Below, one piece after another: positions 34,575 through 39,620 of a DNA stretch of 45,124 nt. Location of the stretch: the IMG/VR virus record IMGVR_UViG_3300021127_000012, positions 1-45,124 of that record; one strand, 5' to 3'. Position numbers and translations under genes: made by a program. Positions within the stretch are counted from its first letter, which is position 1. Every line of letters starts with the position of its first letter. A model generated the notes under the pieces. That model was given only the letters and a program-made list of their open reading frames with translations, did no database searches and had not been told where the DNA came from. The stretch is from a virus.

Positions 34575-34596
34575 ATATTTATATGGACGCAAAGCG

Positions 34597-34887
34597 ATGA
34601 CTCCGCAGGAAATACGGGCACGTATTGATAAAATTAAGTTAAAGGCAGGTTGTGAAATCTGCGGATATAACAAGCATCCTGCAGCACTATCATTTGATCA
34701 TTTTAATCCTGAAAATAAATATGTCACCAAATCGGGTAAAAAGGTTCATGTCGCTGATATGGTCAAAGGTGGAAGATATGCCTGGAAGACTATACAAGAA
34801 GAAATTAAGAAATGTAGAATACTCTGTATGAATTGTCATATGGAGGTCACATACCCACGACCAGACTTAATAAAGGCGGGAAATTGA
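34597..34887 (+). CDS. HNH-like endonuclease
   Basis: 96 residues. CEICGYNKHPAALSFDHFNPENK then CRILCMNCHMEV gives two zinc-binding CxxC pairs around the catalytic His (DH) and Asn/His of a small HNH domain. Such single-domain proteins serve as homing nucleases or packaging/recombination nucleases in phages. It is not next to a terminase here, so a homing or general role is more likely. It ends overlapping the TTG start of a membrane protein. Confidence 0.85.
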   Translation: MTPQEIRARIDKIKLKAGCEICGYNKHPAALSFDHFNPENKYVTKSGKKVHVADMVKGGRYAWKTIQEEIKKCRILCMNCHMEVTYPRPDLIKAGN

Positions 34888-35051
34888 AACACTGGATAAA
34901 TCCACTTACTATCATACTCACTATATGTCTAATAGGAACTAGCCCTATATGGATCTTATTAGCCAGTATCGTATGGTATGGCATAATAGAGCCCTTATGG
35001 TATGTATGGCTAGGGATAGCTCTATGGATTATGTATAAGAGAAGCCAATGA
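34884..35051 (+). CDS. Small membrane protein
   Basis: 55 residues from TTG at 34884 overlapping the HNH stop (TTGA); an ATG at 34833 would give a longer form inside the HNH gene. Two hydrophobic helices: PLTIILTICLIGTSPIWILLASIVWYGII and LWYVWLGIALWIMY, then a basic end. The topology and place downstream of the endolysin recall a holin, but there is no direct proof. Confidence 0.65.
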   Translation: MKHWINPLTIILTICLIGTSPIWILLASIVWYGIIEPLWYVWLGIALWIMYKRSQ

Positions 35052-35095
35052 AACCATTGGCTAAGAGCTAAAGCTCTTGAACCCCGCTTTTTTTT
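35043..35095 (+). terminator. Double hairpin with U run
   Basis: Hairpin AGCCAATG-AAAC-CATTGGCT (35043-35062) overlaps the stop; a second hairpin AAGAGCT-AA-AGCTCTT follows (35063-35078), and T8 lies at 35088-35095. This ends the endolysin/HNH block. The U run is ten bases from the second stem, so efficiency is uncertain. Confidence 0.55.
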
Positions 35096-35101
35096 AAATA
35101 A

Positions 35102-35110
35102 TGATATAAT
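35102..35110 (+). promoter_or_regulatory. Extended -10 giving a leaderless transcript
   Basis: TGA-TATAAT ends at 35110; a start point seven bases on is 35117, the A of the next ATG. No ribosome site is present. No -35 is visible, only the TGn extension. Confidence 0.45.
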
Positions 35111-35116
35111 AAATAT

Positions 35117-35275
35117 ATGAGTCCAAGACATTTTTCAGGAAACAAGTATAGTCCAGCATTTCGCCATGAATTAAGATCTGGTCATGCTGAACATAAAGAT
35201 GACCTTGAGGCTAAGATAGAAAATATTTTTCGTAAATTTCTAATCTGGAGATATCTTCGCAAGCGTAAGAAATAA
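35117..35275 (+). CDS. Small basic hypothetical protein
   Basis: 52 residues, MSPRHFSGNKYSPAFRHELRSGHAEHKDDL..., ending RYLRKRKK. It is very basic at the C terminus and might bind nucleic acid. It has its own -10 and appears leaderless. The stop touches the stop of the convergent methyltransferase gene without a gap. Confidence 0.55.
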   Translation: MSPRHFSGNKYSPAFRHELRSGHAEHKDDLEAKIENIFRKFLIWRYLRKRKK

Positions 35276-35728
35276 TCAAATTTTATTAAATTGAAATACT
35301 AAATCATTATTTTCTCTGCCTACATAGTTAACCATAAAGGTAGGCACTACATCCCAGTAATAACGTCCAAATTCCTTGTATAGAGCCTTTTCTGGATCAA
35401 AGTAGTCAAATGTCTCTTCATGAAATACTTTCTTATGTGTAGGGTCTCTATAACTAAGATGATTGTCCCATGCAGGTAGACGTAATCTTAATATCCCGCC
35501 TTTTTTCAAAATTCTATGTAACTCACTTAACCAAGTATGAATGTCAGCACTCATATGCTCAAATACGTCATTTGCTCTAATTTCATCCCATTCCTCATCT
35601 TGCCAAGGCCAAGGATATACTTCTAAATCCCATGCAACATCAATGTGATTTGAATGCTTAATTCTGTCATGATTTACAGCATTTTCTCTAGGAGTCATTC
35701 CCGCTCCTAATTCTAAAATTTTAGGCAT
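35276..35728 (-). CDS. SAM-dependent methyltransferase
   Basis: 150 residues. ILELGAGMTPRENAVNHD (motif I, residues ~4-20), the acidic DVAWDLEVYPWPWQDEEWDEIRANDVFEHM (motifs II-IV) and ELHRILKKGGILRLRLPAWD (motif V-VI) form a class I Rossmann methyltransferase. It is a short, complete version without a target-recognition domain, so it more likely methylates a small molecule or glycan than DNA. Overlaps the upstream gene by eight bases. Confidence 0.85.
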   Translation of the reverse strand: MPKILELGAGMTPRENAVNHDRIKHSNHIDVAWDLEVYPWPWQDEEWDEIRANDVFEHMSADIHTWLSELHRILKKGGILRLRLPAWDNHLSYRDPTHKKVFHEETFDYFDPEKALYKEFGRYYWDVVPTFMVNYVGRENNDLVFQFNKI

Positions 35729-35849
35729 TTTGCATATCTTTAATCTTAGCTATGCATCTAAAACAAAACTTTTCAGTAATCCCGTTTTTAATTACAGTGT
35801 ACTGAGATTTCTGATATCCACATTTGTAGCAGTTTTCATTTACGTTCAT
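35721..35849 (-). CDS. Small zinc-ribbon protein
   Basis: 42 residues from ATG at 35849 (MNVNENCYKCGYQKSQYTVIKNG...FCFRCIAKIKDMQNA), with AAAAGAGA upstream as ribosome site. CYKC and CFRC make a four-cysteine zinc site. The frame is open upstream to 35978, but that segment crosses a strong hairpin and has no ribosome site, so the short form is chosen. Confidence 0.65.
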   Translation of the reverse strand: MNVNENCYKCGYQKSQYTVIKNGITEKFCFRCIAKIKDMQNA

Positions 35850-35877
35850 ATATGTCTCTTTTCTGTAGAAACTAAAT

Positions 35878-35902
35878 AACCCCATACGCAAGGTATAGGG
35901 TT
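35878..35902 (-). terminator. Hairpin in the long minus-strand leader
   Basis: AACCCCATAC-GCAAG-GTATAGGGTT, ten pairs including one G-T. It lies about 195 bases after the minus-strand promoter at 36097-36126 and 29 bases before the zinc-ribbon ATG. On the minus strand ATTTAGTTTC follows. It could be an attenuator or the end of a short RNA. Confidence 0.5.
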
Positions 35903-36096
35903 TATAGTGTGTAGGTGAATTGCGATTTATCACCAATGCCAAGTTACTGATGCTGCCTAGTAGCTCGCTTTTAAGCATATCATCTGTTTAGCTTACTAAG
36001 CTTATCCGTTAGGACCAAATGTACGTTATCCCGATTGTAACGTCTAAGGATATTCCGTCATACACCAGCGTTTCCGTCGAATTGCTGTTAATACAA
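35903..36096 (-). other. Untranslated leader or small-RNA region
   Basis: From the near-consensus minus-strand promoter to the hairpin there are about 190 bases with no convincing gene. The stretch contains a small inverted repeat TAAGCTTAGTAAGCTTA-like (~35990-36004) and other short pairings. I see no tRNA or known riboswitch. Confidence 0.35.
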
Positions 36097-36126
36097 ATTA
36101 TAGCAAATCTAATATTATAATGTCAA
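36097..36126 (-). promoter_or_regulatory. Near-consensus minus-strand promoter
   Basis: On the minus strand TTGACA (36126-36121), 18 bases, TATAAT (36102-36097) with TGC in front (extended -10). This is the best promoter in the window. It reads toward the zinc-ribbon and methyltransferase genes and is flanked upstream by twin palindromes. Confidence 0.8.
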
Positions 36127-36130
36127 AAAA

Positions 36131-36178
36131 TGCATTATAGTGCATTATTTTTTGTAAATTTTATGCATTGTAGTGCAT
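36131..36178. promoter_or_regulatory. Twin operator-like palindromes
   Basis: TGCATTATAGTGCAT (36131-36145) and TGCATTGTAGTGCAT (36164-36178): two near-identical, imperfectly palindromic 15-mers (TGCA...TGCA) with starts 33 bases apart, about three helical turns. They begin five bases upstream of the minus-strand -35. This is the layout of a repressor or activator binding cooperatively at two sites. Confidence 0.65.
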
Positions 36179-36374
36179 CAAATACGATCAAAATGTACCC
36201 CCTTCGTCGGATTCAAAATGGCAAAAATGTTATTTTGTGTAGAATTTGTATGATACACGTTTTGAAAGCAATAAAACTTAGACATAGTGTGCCCATATGT
36301 CTAAAATATCGGGGAAATGTGACCCTAATCACAAAAATAATTCTTAAAATGTCCGAATTGTACGCATTTCTAAG
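36179..36374. other. Intergenic regulatory region between divergent arms
   Basis: No gene is supported. It contains an 8-base inverted repeat with 9-base spacer, TAGACATA...TATGTCTA (36279-36303), a TGTGA-N6-TCACA dyad (36318-36333) and an ATGTCCG box (36349-36355) upstream of the first right-arm promoter. Confidence 0.6.
36318..36333. promoter_or_regulatory. Crp/GlxR-like dyad (perfect half-sites)
   Basis: TGTGA-CCCTAA-TCACA. The centre (36325.5) is 84.5 bases before the predicted start at 36410. It matches the half-site consensus of Crp, and GlxR in actinobacteria. Confidence 0.6.
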
Positions 36375-36403
36375 TTGAAAATGTCAGTGGGTTCTGTTAT
36401 AGT
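36375..36403 (+). promoter_or_regulatory. Right-arm cassette promoter 1
   Basis: TTGAAA (36375-36380), then ATGTCAG starting the 17-base spacer, TGT before TATAGT (36398-36403). Founder example of the repeated promoter type; predicted start 36410. Drives the 36458 operon. Confidence 0.8.
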
Positions 36404-36457
36404 TACACTATAAGCAGTTAAGAGATACTTAACACTTAAAAGAAAGGTGGTTCTAAA

Positions 36458-36619
36458 ATGAACTACACTAACGAGATTTATAACGAAATCCAAAAGGATT
36501 TCGGTATCACTAAGCCAATGTCTGCTAGTGAAATTGCCACTATGGTAAATAATTGGGCGGTATTGCCTAAGTCAGAGCAGGTCAATTACCTCTCCCGTCG
36601 TGAAGGGTTTATCCTCTAA
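36458..36619 (+). CDS. Small hypothetical protein
   Basis: 53 residues, MNYTNEIYNEIQKDFGITKPMSASEIATMVNNW..., ending RREGFIL. Ribosome site AGAAAGGTGG. The middle MSASEIATMVNNWAVLPKSEQVNYL could be a short helical DNA- or protein-binding unit. First gene of the right arm; it overlaps the next ATG by one base (TAATG). Confidence 0.7.
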   Translation: MNYTNEIYNEIQKDFGITKPMSASEIATMVNNWAVLPKSEQVNYLSRREGFIL

Positions 36620-36756
36620 TGATTATCAATTCAATGTATGAGAAAGAGCCTAAAGGCTATGAATTCGTAACCTGTTCCCTTGATGGTTACTCCTATGGAA
36701 GGATACATGAGCAGACCTGCTCAGGTGAACACACTACCGAAATTAGATACCTCTAA
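36619..36756 (+). CDS. Small hypothetical protein
   Basis: 45 residues, MIINSMYEKEPKGYEFVTCSLDGYSYGRIHEQTCSG.... Coupled to the previous gene by the TAATG overlap. Two Cys, no known family. The stop lies 14 bases before the next promoter. Confidence 0.6.
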   Translation: MIINSMYEKEPKGYEFVTCSLDGYSYGRIHEQTCSGEHTTEIRYL

Positions 36757-36770
36757 CACGGCGTGTCGCC

Positions 36771-36799
36771 TTGCTAATGTCAGTCTAGTCTGATACAGT
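36771..36799 (+). promoter_or_regulatory. Right-arm cassette promoter 2
   Basis: TTGCTA, then ATGTCAG at the start of a 17-base spacer, TGA and TACAGT (36794-36799). No dyad is present. Upstream is ACGGCGTGTCG (36758-36768), the reverse complement of the CGACACGCCGT arm seen in other cassettes. Confidence 0.7.
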
Positions 36800-36837
36800 T
36801 CCACTAATAGATAAACAAAAGAAAAGAGAATTAGAAA

Positions 36838-36984
36838 ATGAAATACCAATACACGCAAGATAGACAGCATGATAAGTGGGCTACTGTATCAGATGTCTTT
36901 GATGTGCTAGATGATGAACTAGATACAGATGACTCAGATTTGTTCCTAGAGGTTGATGACTTTGATGAACTAGAGGTGCTCTAA
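36838..36984 (+). CDS. Small acidic protein
   Basis: 48 residues with 17 Asp/Glu, mostly in DVLDDELDTDDSDLFLEVDDFDELEVL. Highly acidic mini-proteins of this kind in phages can mimic DNA or inhibit host enzymes; nothing specific is visible. Ribosome site GAAAAGAGAA. Overlaps the next ATG by one base. Confidence 0.65.
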   Translation: MKYQYTQDRQHDKWATVSDVFDVLDDELDTDDSDLFLEVDDFDELEVL

Positions 36985-37082
36985 TGAATGACCCGCTAAA
37001 CTTTGCAGGTGCTATCCAATTGGATCACCTAACAGATGAACAACTTGAAATTGTAAACGATGTTTTTAAAGATTGGAAATAA
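36984..37082 (+). CDS. Tiny protein, paralogue of 39391-39495
   Basis: 32 residues, MNDPLNFAGAIQLDHLTDEQLEIVNDVFKDWK. The core (A-I-x-LDHL-x-x-EQL-x-IV-x-x-x-x-KD-x-K) recurs in the 34-residue protein at 39391. Conservation of the motif between separate operons supports real translation of such small frames. Confidence 0.7.
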   Translation: MNDPLNFAGAIQLDHLTDEQLEIVNDVFKDWK

Positions 37083-37086
37083 ATAA

Positions 37087-37272
37087 ATGGCTAAGATGAC
37101 AGACTATGAAATTGAAGAGTCATACAAGATGATGTTAGATGATGTATACGGAACTGTAACAATTGCGGGAATGGTGTATGACACTAGCTACGCCTTGCGT
37201 GAGTGTGACCCTATTGCCTACCGTGTAGGGTTATCAGACTATGAAAGTGAATTAGAGCAAGATGAGGAATAA
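37087..37272 (+). CDS. Small hypothetical protein
   Basis: 61 residues, MAKMTDYEIEESYKMMLDDVYGTVTIAGMVYDTSYALRECDPIAYRVGLSDYESELEQDEE. The pattern 'VTIAGMVYDTSYALRECDPIAYRVGLSDY' resembles short phage proteins of unknown function common in actinophages. Overlaps the next gene by 11 bases. Confidence 0.7.
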   Translation: MAKMTDYEIEESYKMMLDDVYGTVTIAGMVYDTSYALRECDPIAYRVGLSDYESELEQDEE

Positions 37273-37357
37273 GACTTTCAACACCTGCCCCGCATGTGGT
37301 CGCCTTAATTTAGGCGACTGGGCTTGTGTTTGTAAATCAGAAAATAAAAATAAATAA
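37262..37357 (+). CDS. Tiny zinc-ribbon protein
   Basis: 31 residues, MRNKTFNTCPACGRLNLGDWACVCKSENKNK. CPAC and CVC form a four-cysteine zinc ribbon. Start ATG inside the previous gene. It ends directly before the next cassette. Confidence 0.6.
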   Translation: MRNKTFNTCPACGRLNLGDWACVCKSENKNK

Positions 37358-37386
37358 AATAAATCGGCGTGTTGACTTGGCATCCC

Positions 37387-37440
37387 GCAAAATTTTGCTC
37401 GACCCGCCTGTGGATAACCTTGTCAATATGACACGCCGTT
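37387..37440. promoter_or_regulatory. Cassette upstream part with DnaA box
   Basis: Palindrome GCAAAATTTTGC (37387-37398), CTCGACCC, DnaA box TGTGGATAA (37409-37417; TTATCCACA on the minus strand), TGTCAATATGACA and the ACACGCCGT arm. A near copy lies at 39521-39576. Only one DnaA box per copy, so it is not a typical multi-box origin. Confidence 0.6.
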
Positions 37441-37447
37441 AAGATCG

Positions 37448-37463
37448 TGTGATTTTAATCACA
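37448..37463. promoter_or_regulatory. Crp/GlxR-like dyad (perfect half-sites)
   Basis: TGTGA-TTTTAA-TCACA; centre 37455.5, again 84.5 bases before the predicted start at 37540. Confidence 0.6.
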
Positions 37464-37504
37464 AAAATATTTTTTAAAATGTCCGATTTATACCGATTTT
37501 AAAG

Positions 37505-37533
37505 TTGATAATGTCAGACCCCTATGCTAGAGT
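37505..37533 (+). promoter_or_regulatory. Right-arm cassette promoter 3
   Basis: TTGATA, ATGTCAG, 17-base spacer, TGC, TAGAGT (37528-37533). An ATGTCCG box lies 32 bases upstream of ATGTCAG (37479). Drives the gene at 37576. Confidence 0.8.
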
Positions 37534-37575
37534 TATCTTATTGAAAGAAAGAAAGTATCTTGAAAGGATAACTAA

Positions 37576-37806
37576 ATGAATACTAATGAATACTATGAAA
37601 ATGTCCGCCGTGAAATTGCTCTAGACTATGGTCTAGAGGCTGGTGGATATGCCCCTGTCCCTGCCCCTGCTCTATCAACTAAGCAGGCTCTATACCTAAT
37701 GCATAAGTACCCTAACACTGATGTGTTCGCAGGTCCTAGCGATAAGGCTATGGCTATCGCTAAGCGTTATGGTTCCCTAGTTCGTGTGATGAAAGTCACA
37801 CGATAA
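37576..37806 (+). CDS. Small hypothetical protein
   Basis: 76 residues, MNTNEYYENVRREIALDYGLEAGGYAPVPAPALSTKQALYLMHKYPNTDVFAGPSDKAMAIAKRYGSLVRVMKVTR. The centre has a short Pro-rich linker (APVPAPALS); the C-terminal half looks like a small alpha/beta fold. Ribosome site AAAGGA. Family unknown. Confidence 0.75.
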   Translation: MNTNEYYENVRREIALDYGLEAGGYAPVPAPALSTKQALYLMHKYPNTDVFAGPSDKAMAIAKRYGSLVRVMKVTR

Positions 37807-37810
37807 TAAC

Positions 37811-37839
37811 TTGACAATTCACTCTCTATAAGATAAGGT
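37811..37839 (+). promoter_or_regulatory. Promoter giving a leaderless secreted protein
   Basis: TTGACA, 17-base spacer, TAAGGT (37834-37839). Start point predicted at 37846, the A of the ATG. The AAGG could alternatively serve as a ribosome site if transcription comes from upstream. Confidence 0.45.
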
Positions 37840-37845
37840 AATCCT

Positions 37846-38046
37846 ATGAATAAGAAACTAATTGCTATCACCGCCCTAGTGTTGGCTTGCGTACCTGCTA
37901 CCGCTAACGCTAAGACCTATCACATCTACTCAACACCAAAGGCTAGCCGTATCACTAGCGTTGGGCAGTATGGCTACACATACCACCGCATGAGCACAGT
38001 AAAATGTCCGTTCGCTGGTTGCCGTAGATTATTCTCACATAAGTAA
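37846..38046 (+). CDS. Small secreted protein
   Basis: 66 residues with a textbook Sec signal peptide (MNKKLIAITALVLACVPATANA, cleavage before Lys23). The mature ~44 residues KTYHIYSTPKASRITSVG...CPFAGCRRLFSHK contain a C-x4-C pair and are basic. A phage protein made early and exported could act on the cell surface, for instance to block other phages. Function unknown. Confidence 0.7.
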   Translation: MNKKLIAITALVLACVPATANAKTYHIYSTPKASRITSVGQYGYTYHRMSTVKCPFAGCRRLFSHK

Positions 38047-38068
38047 AAATTTTTAGAAAGGAAAATAA

Positions 38069-38242
38069 ATGACTATGACATACTCATTTGAAAAGAAAAT
38101 AGACCGTTGGGAAACTGAACCCGATTTCTTTGATGAAATTCTAATTGAAGAAATAGAAAACGAAAAAGTAAAAGATGAAATTTCACTTGATGAAATTGCT
38201 GATGAAGAATTAGAATTTGACGAAAGCGAGTTTGACCTATAA
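38069..38242 (+). CDS. Small acidic protein
   Basis: 57 residues: a short basic start then Glu/Asp-rich (DEILIEEIENEKVKDEISLDEIADEELEFDESEFDL). Preceded by AGAAAGGAAA. Overlaps the next ATG by one base. Possibly a DNA-mimic-type inhibitor by composition only. Confidence 0.65.
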   Translation: MTMTYSFEKKIDRWETEPDFFDEILIEEIENEKVKDEISLDEIADEELEFDESEFDL

Positions 38243-38325
38243 TGCCAATCAATTCACTAACACTAATTGAAGTCTTTATTATCTCCTACCTTGTGGCTAA
38301 ACTAATCACAGGTAGGAGGTCCTAG
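38242..38325 (+). CDS. Tiny membrane protein
   Basis: 27 residues, MPINSLTLIEVFIISYLVAKLITGRRS: one hydrophobic helix and a basic tail. Coupled to the acidic gene by overlap. Confidence 0.5.
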   Translation: MPINSLTLIEVFIISYLVAKLITGRRS

Positions 38326-38342
38326 CTTCCCCCGATTTTTTC

Positions 38343-38368
38343 CCGATTTTTTGTCGAGGCAAAATCGG
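38343..38368 (+). terminator. Hairpin ending the 37.8-38.3 kb operon
   Basis: CCGATTTT-TTGTCGAGGC-AAAATCGG, an 8-base stem. The T run is inside the stem, and downstream ATTTCGG repeats TGTCCG in reverse orientation, so this part may be an inverted cassette fragment. Confidence 0.4.
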
Positions 38369-38442
38369 ACATTTCGGACACTACTATGTGGCGTACTTCA
38401 CAAATGCCACGCTCCAAATAATGAGATTTTCCCCTAAGTTAC

Positions 38443-38471
38443 TAGACAGTAGCGTTTTTTTGTGTTATACT
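38443..38471 (+). promoter_or_regulatory. Possible promoter, no ATGTCAG box
   Basis: TAGACA, 17 bases, TATACT (38466-38471) preceded by TGT. The start would be about 130 bases before the next gene. Confidence 0.4.
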
Positions 38472-38526
38472 TCCAGTATTAACAATTAAATAAATAAAAA
38501 AAGTTTTAGAAACTACGGCGTGTCGC

Positions 38527-38555
38527 TTGATTTTCGCCAAATAGTATGCTAGAAT
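38527..38555 (+). promoter_or_regulatory. Promoter for the 38606 operon
   Basis: TTGATT, 17 bases, TGC, TAGAAT (38550-38555). The spacer lacks ATGTCAG but ends in the usual TATGC. ACGGCGTGTCG (38515-38525), the reversed cassette arm, lies directly upstream. Confidence 0.65.
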
Positions 38556-38605
38556 TCCATTCATAACAAAATAAAGATTTAACAAAAAAAAGAAAGGAAG
38601 TTAAA

Positions 38606-38767
38606 ATGACTTCACTAAAATACACGGCGATTCGCCAAGAGCCTAACGGCTATCCTTCCCGTATGGGTGCTACTATGCTAGGTAATTCTGACCTAGAATT
38701 AGTTACCCGCTTAGATGAATTGGTTTCCAATGGCTGGGAAATCATCTCCACAGAGTGGGGTAAATAA
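38606..38767 (+). CDS. Small hypothetical protein
   Basis: 53 residues, MTSLKYTAIRQEPNGYPSRMGATMLGNSDLELVTRLDELVSNGWEIISTEWGK. The end 'LVTRLDELVSNGWEIIS' resembles DUF4177-type short proteins (a strand-helix-strand with NGWE). Excellent ribosome site AGAAAGGAAG. Starts a five- or six-gene operon. Confidence 0.7.
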   Translation: MTSLKYTAIRQEPNGYPSRMGATMLGNSDLELVTRLDELVSNGWEIISTEWGK

Positions 38768-38769
38768 TA

Positions 38770-38892
38770 ATGGGTTACATTGAAATTTTTACCATAAATA
38801 AAAATGGTGCTGGCTGGACAGATTTGTCTGACTTGACACCTGCTGAAAAATTAGATTTAGAAATTGCGTTACTTCAGGAAGGGGCACTATAA
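38770..38892 (+). CDS. Tiny hypothetical protein
   Basis: 40 residues, MGYIEIFTINKNGAGWTDLSDLTPAEKLDLEIALLQEGAL. Two bases after the previous stop. Helical C terminus. No family recognised. Confidence 0.55.
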   Translation: MGYIEIFTINKNGAGWTDLSDLTPAEKLDLEIALLQEGAL

Positions 38893-38894
38893 AA

Positions 38895-39092
38895 ATGCCA
38901 TCACTTAACTTAGTAAATAAACTCTATAAGGGTTCTCTAGTAATCTGGCAAGATGAAAACTTCTTGCTTAATGAAATTACTGTAATCAATGAAAAAGCAG
39001 ACATAGTTAATGCTATGTTAGCAAATTCCGATGGCGATTTAGTTGCCCTTACTTGTACACAAAAAGAATTTTTAGAAAGCGTGGTTAAATAA
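38895..39092 (+). CDS. Small hypothetical protein
   Basis: 65 residues, MPSLNLVNKLYKGSLVIWQDENFLLNEITVINEKADIVNAMLANSDGDLVALTCTQKEFLESVVK: a small beta barrel-like pattern. Ribosome site AGGAAGGGG. Overlaps the next ATG by one base. Confidence 0.7.
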   Translation: MPSLNLVNKLYKGSLVIWQDENFLLNEITVINEKADIVNAMLANSDGDLVALTCTQKEFLESVVK

Positions 39093-39226
39093 TGTTAGCG
39101 ATTAAATGTGATGAATGCAAAGGTGCAGGATTTATTTATTTTGGAAATGAAGAAGATTGGGACGTTATGCAATGCGATTGCATTCCTGCCGATGAAGATT
39201 TTACAGAAATGATTTGGGGTAACTAA
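39092..39226 (+). CDS. Tiny Cys-rich protein
   Basis: 44 residues, MLAIKCDECKGAGFIYFGNEEDWDVMQCDCIPADEDFTEMIWGN. CDECKGAG and CDC recall half of a DnaJ-type zinc finger (CxxCxGxG). Acidic tail. Confidence 0.65.
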   Translation: MLAIKCDECKGAGFIYFGNEEDWDVMQCDCIPADEDFTEMIWGN

Positions 39227-39230
39227 TAAA

Positions 39231-39401
39231 ATGATGTCACGTAAAGACTATGTAAGAGTAGCACAGATTCTAGAATCAAATAGAAATGATATTGATGAGG
39301 ATACATTCTCAACACTAATTGAACAGTTTTGCGATTTGTTTTTTGAAGATAATCACAATTTTTCACCAATGCGATTTGAGGAGGCTTGCTATGGAAAATA
39401 A
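39231..39401 (+). CDS. Small hypothetical protein
   Basis: 56 residues, MMSRKDYVRVAQILESNRNDIDEDTFSTLIEQFCDLFFEDNHNFSPMRFEEACYGK. The start SRKDYVRVAQIL is a recurrent opening in small actinophage proteins of unknown function. Helical throughout. Overlaps the next ATG by 11 bases. Confidence 0.75.
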   Translation: MMSRKDYVRVAQILESNRNDIDEDTFSTLIEQFCDLFFEDNHNFSPMRFEEACYGK

Positions 39402-39495
39402 AGACCCATTTGGTTTTTTCAATGCAATTGAATTGGATCATCTTAGTAATGAACAGTTACAGATTGTAGAAAATATCTTAAAAGATTTCAAATAA
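39391..39495 (+). CDS. Tiny protein, paralogue of 36984-37082
   Basis: 34 residues, MENKDPFGFFNAIELDHLSNEQLQIVENILKDFK. Ribosome site GAGGAG inside the preceding gene. Shares most of its 22-residue core with the 32-residue protein in the first right-arm operon. Confidence 0.7.
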   Translation: MENKDPFGFFNAIELDHLSNEQLQIVENILKDFK

Positions 39496-39500
39496 TAATT

Positions 39501-39525
39501 GCGGGGTGTTGACTTGACACCCCGC
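39501..39525. repeat. 9-base perfect inverted repeat
   Basis: GCGGGGTGT-TGACTTG-ACACCCCGC, directly after the operon end. A related form GGCGTGTTGACTTGGCATCCCGC occurs at 37365-37388, and the reverse complement of the GTGTTGACTTGACAC core at 42953. Followed by GCAAATTTTTGC. Confidence 0.75.
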
Positions 39526-39545
39526 AAATTTTTGCTCGACCCGCC

Positions 39546-39554
39546 TGTGGATAA
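39546..39554. promoter_or_regulatory. DnaA box
   Basis: TGTGGATAA, the exact complement of the TTATCCACA consensus, in the same context as at 37409-37417 (GACCCGCC before, CxTTGTCAATA after). Confidence 0.6.
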
Positions 39555-39567
39555 CTTTGTCAATACG

Positions 39568-39594
39568 ACACGCCGTCTTTACGGTGTGTTTTTT
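39568..39594 (+). terminator. Terminator hairpin in cassette
   Basis: ACACGCCGT-CTTT-ACGGTGTGT, nine pairs with one G-T, followed by T6. It ends the 38606-39495 operon just before the next promoter. Confidence 0.8.
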
Positions 39595-39600
39595 ATCACA
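39585..39600. promoter_or_regulatory. Crp-like dyad overlapping the terminator
   Basis: TGTGT-TTTTTA-TCACA; one mismatch to TGTGA-N6-TCACA. Centre 64.5 bases before the predicted start (39657). Shares its first half with the terminator stem. Confidence 0.4.
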
Positions 39601-39620
39601 CGAAAATATGTCAAAATAAG

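Noticed and set aside
34884-35051. Confident holin call
   Set aside because: Two hydrophobic helices and nearby endolysin fit, but the HNH gene intervenes and no holin signature is visible.
35903-36096. tRNA or riboswitch in the leader
   Set aside because: No TTCRA loop, no CCA-type end and no recognisable riboswitch core; left as unassigned leader.
36130-36378. 82-residue frame in the divergent region
   Set aside because: Begins inside the first palindrome and crosses all regulatory elements.
37409-39554. Full DnaA-dependent replication origin
   Set aside because: Only two DnaA boxes 2.1 kb apart, without clustered boxes or a clear unwinding element; reported only as boxes.
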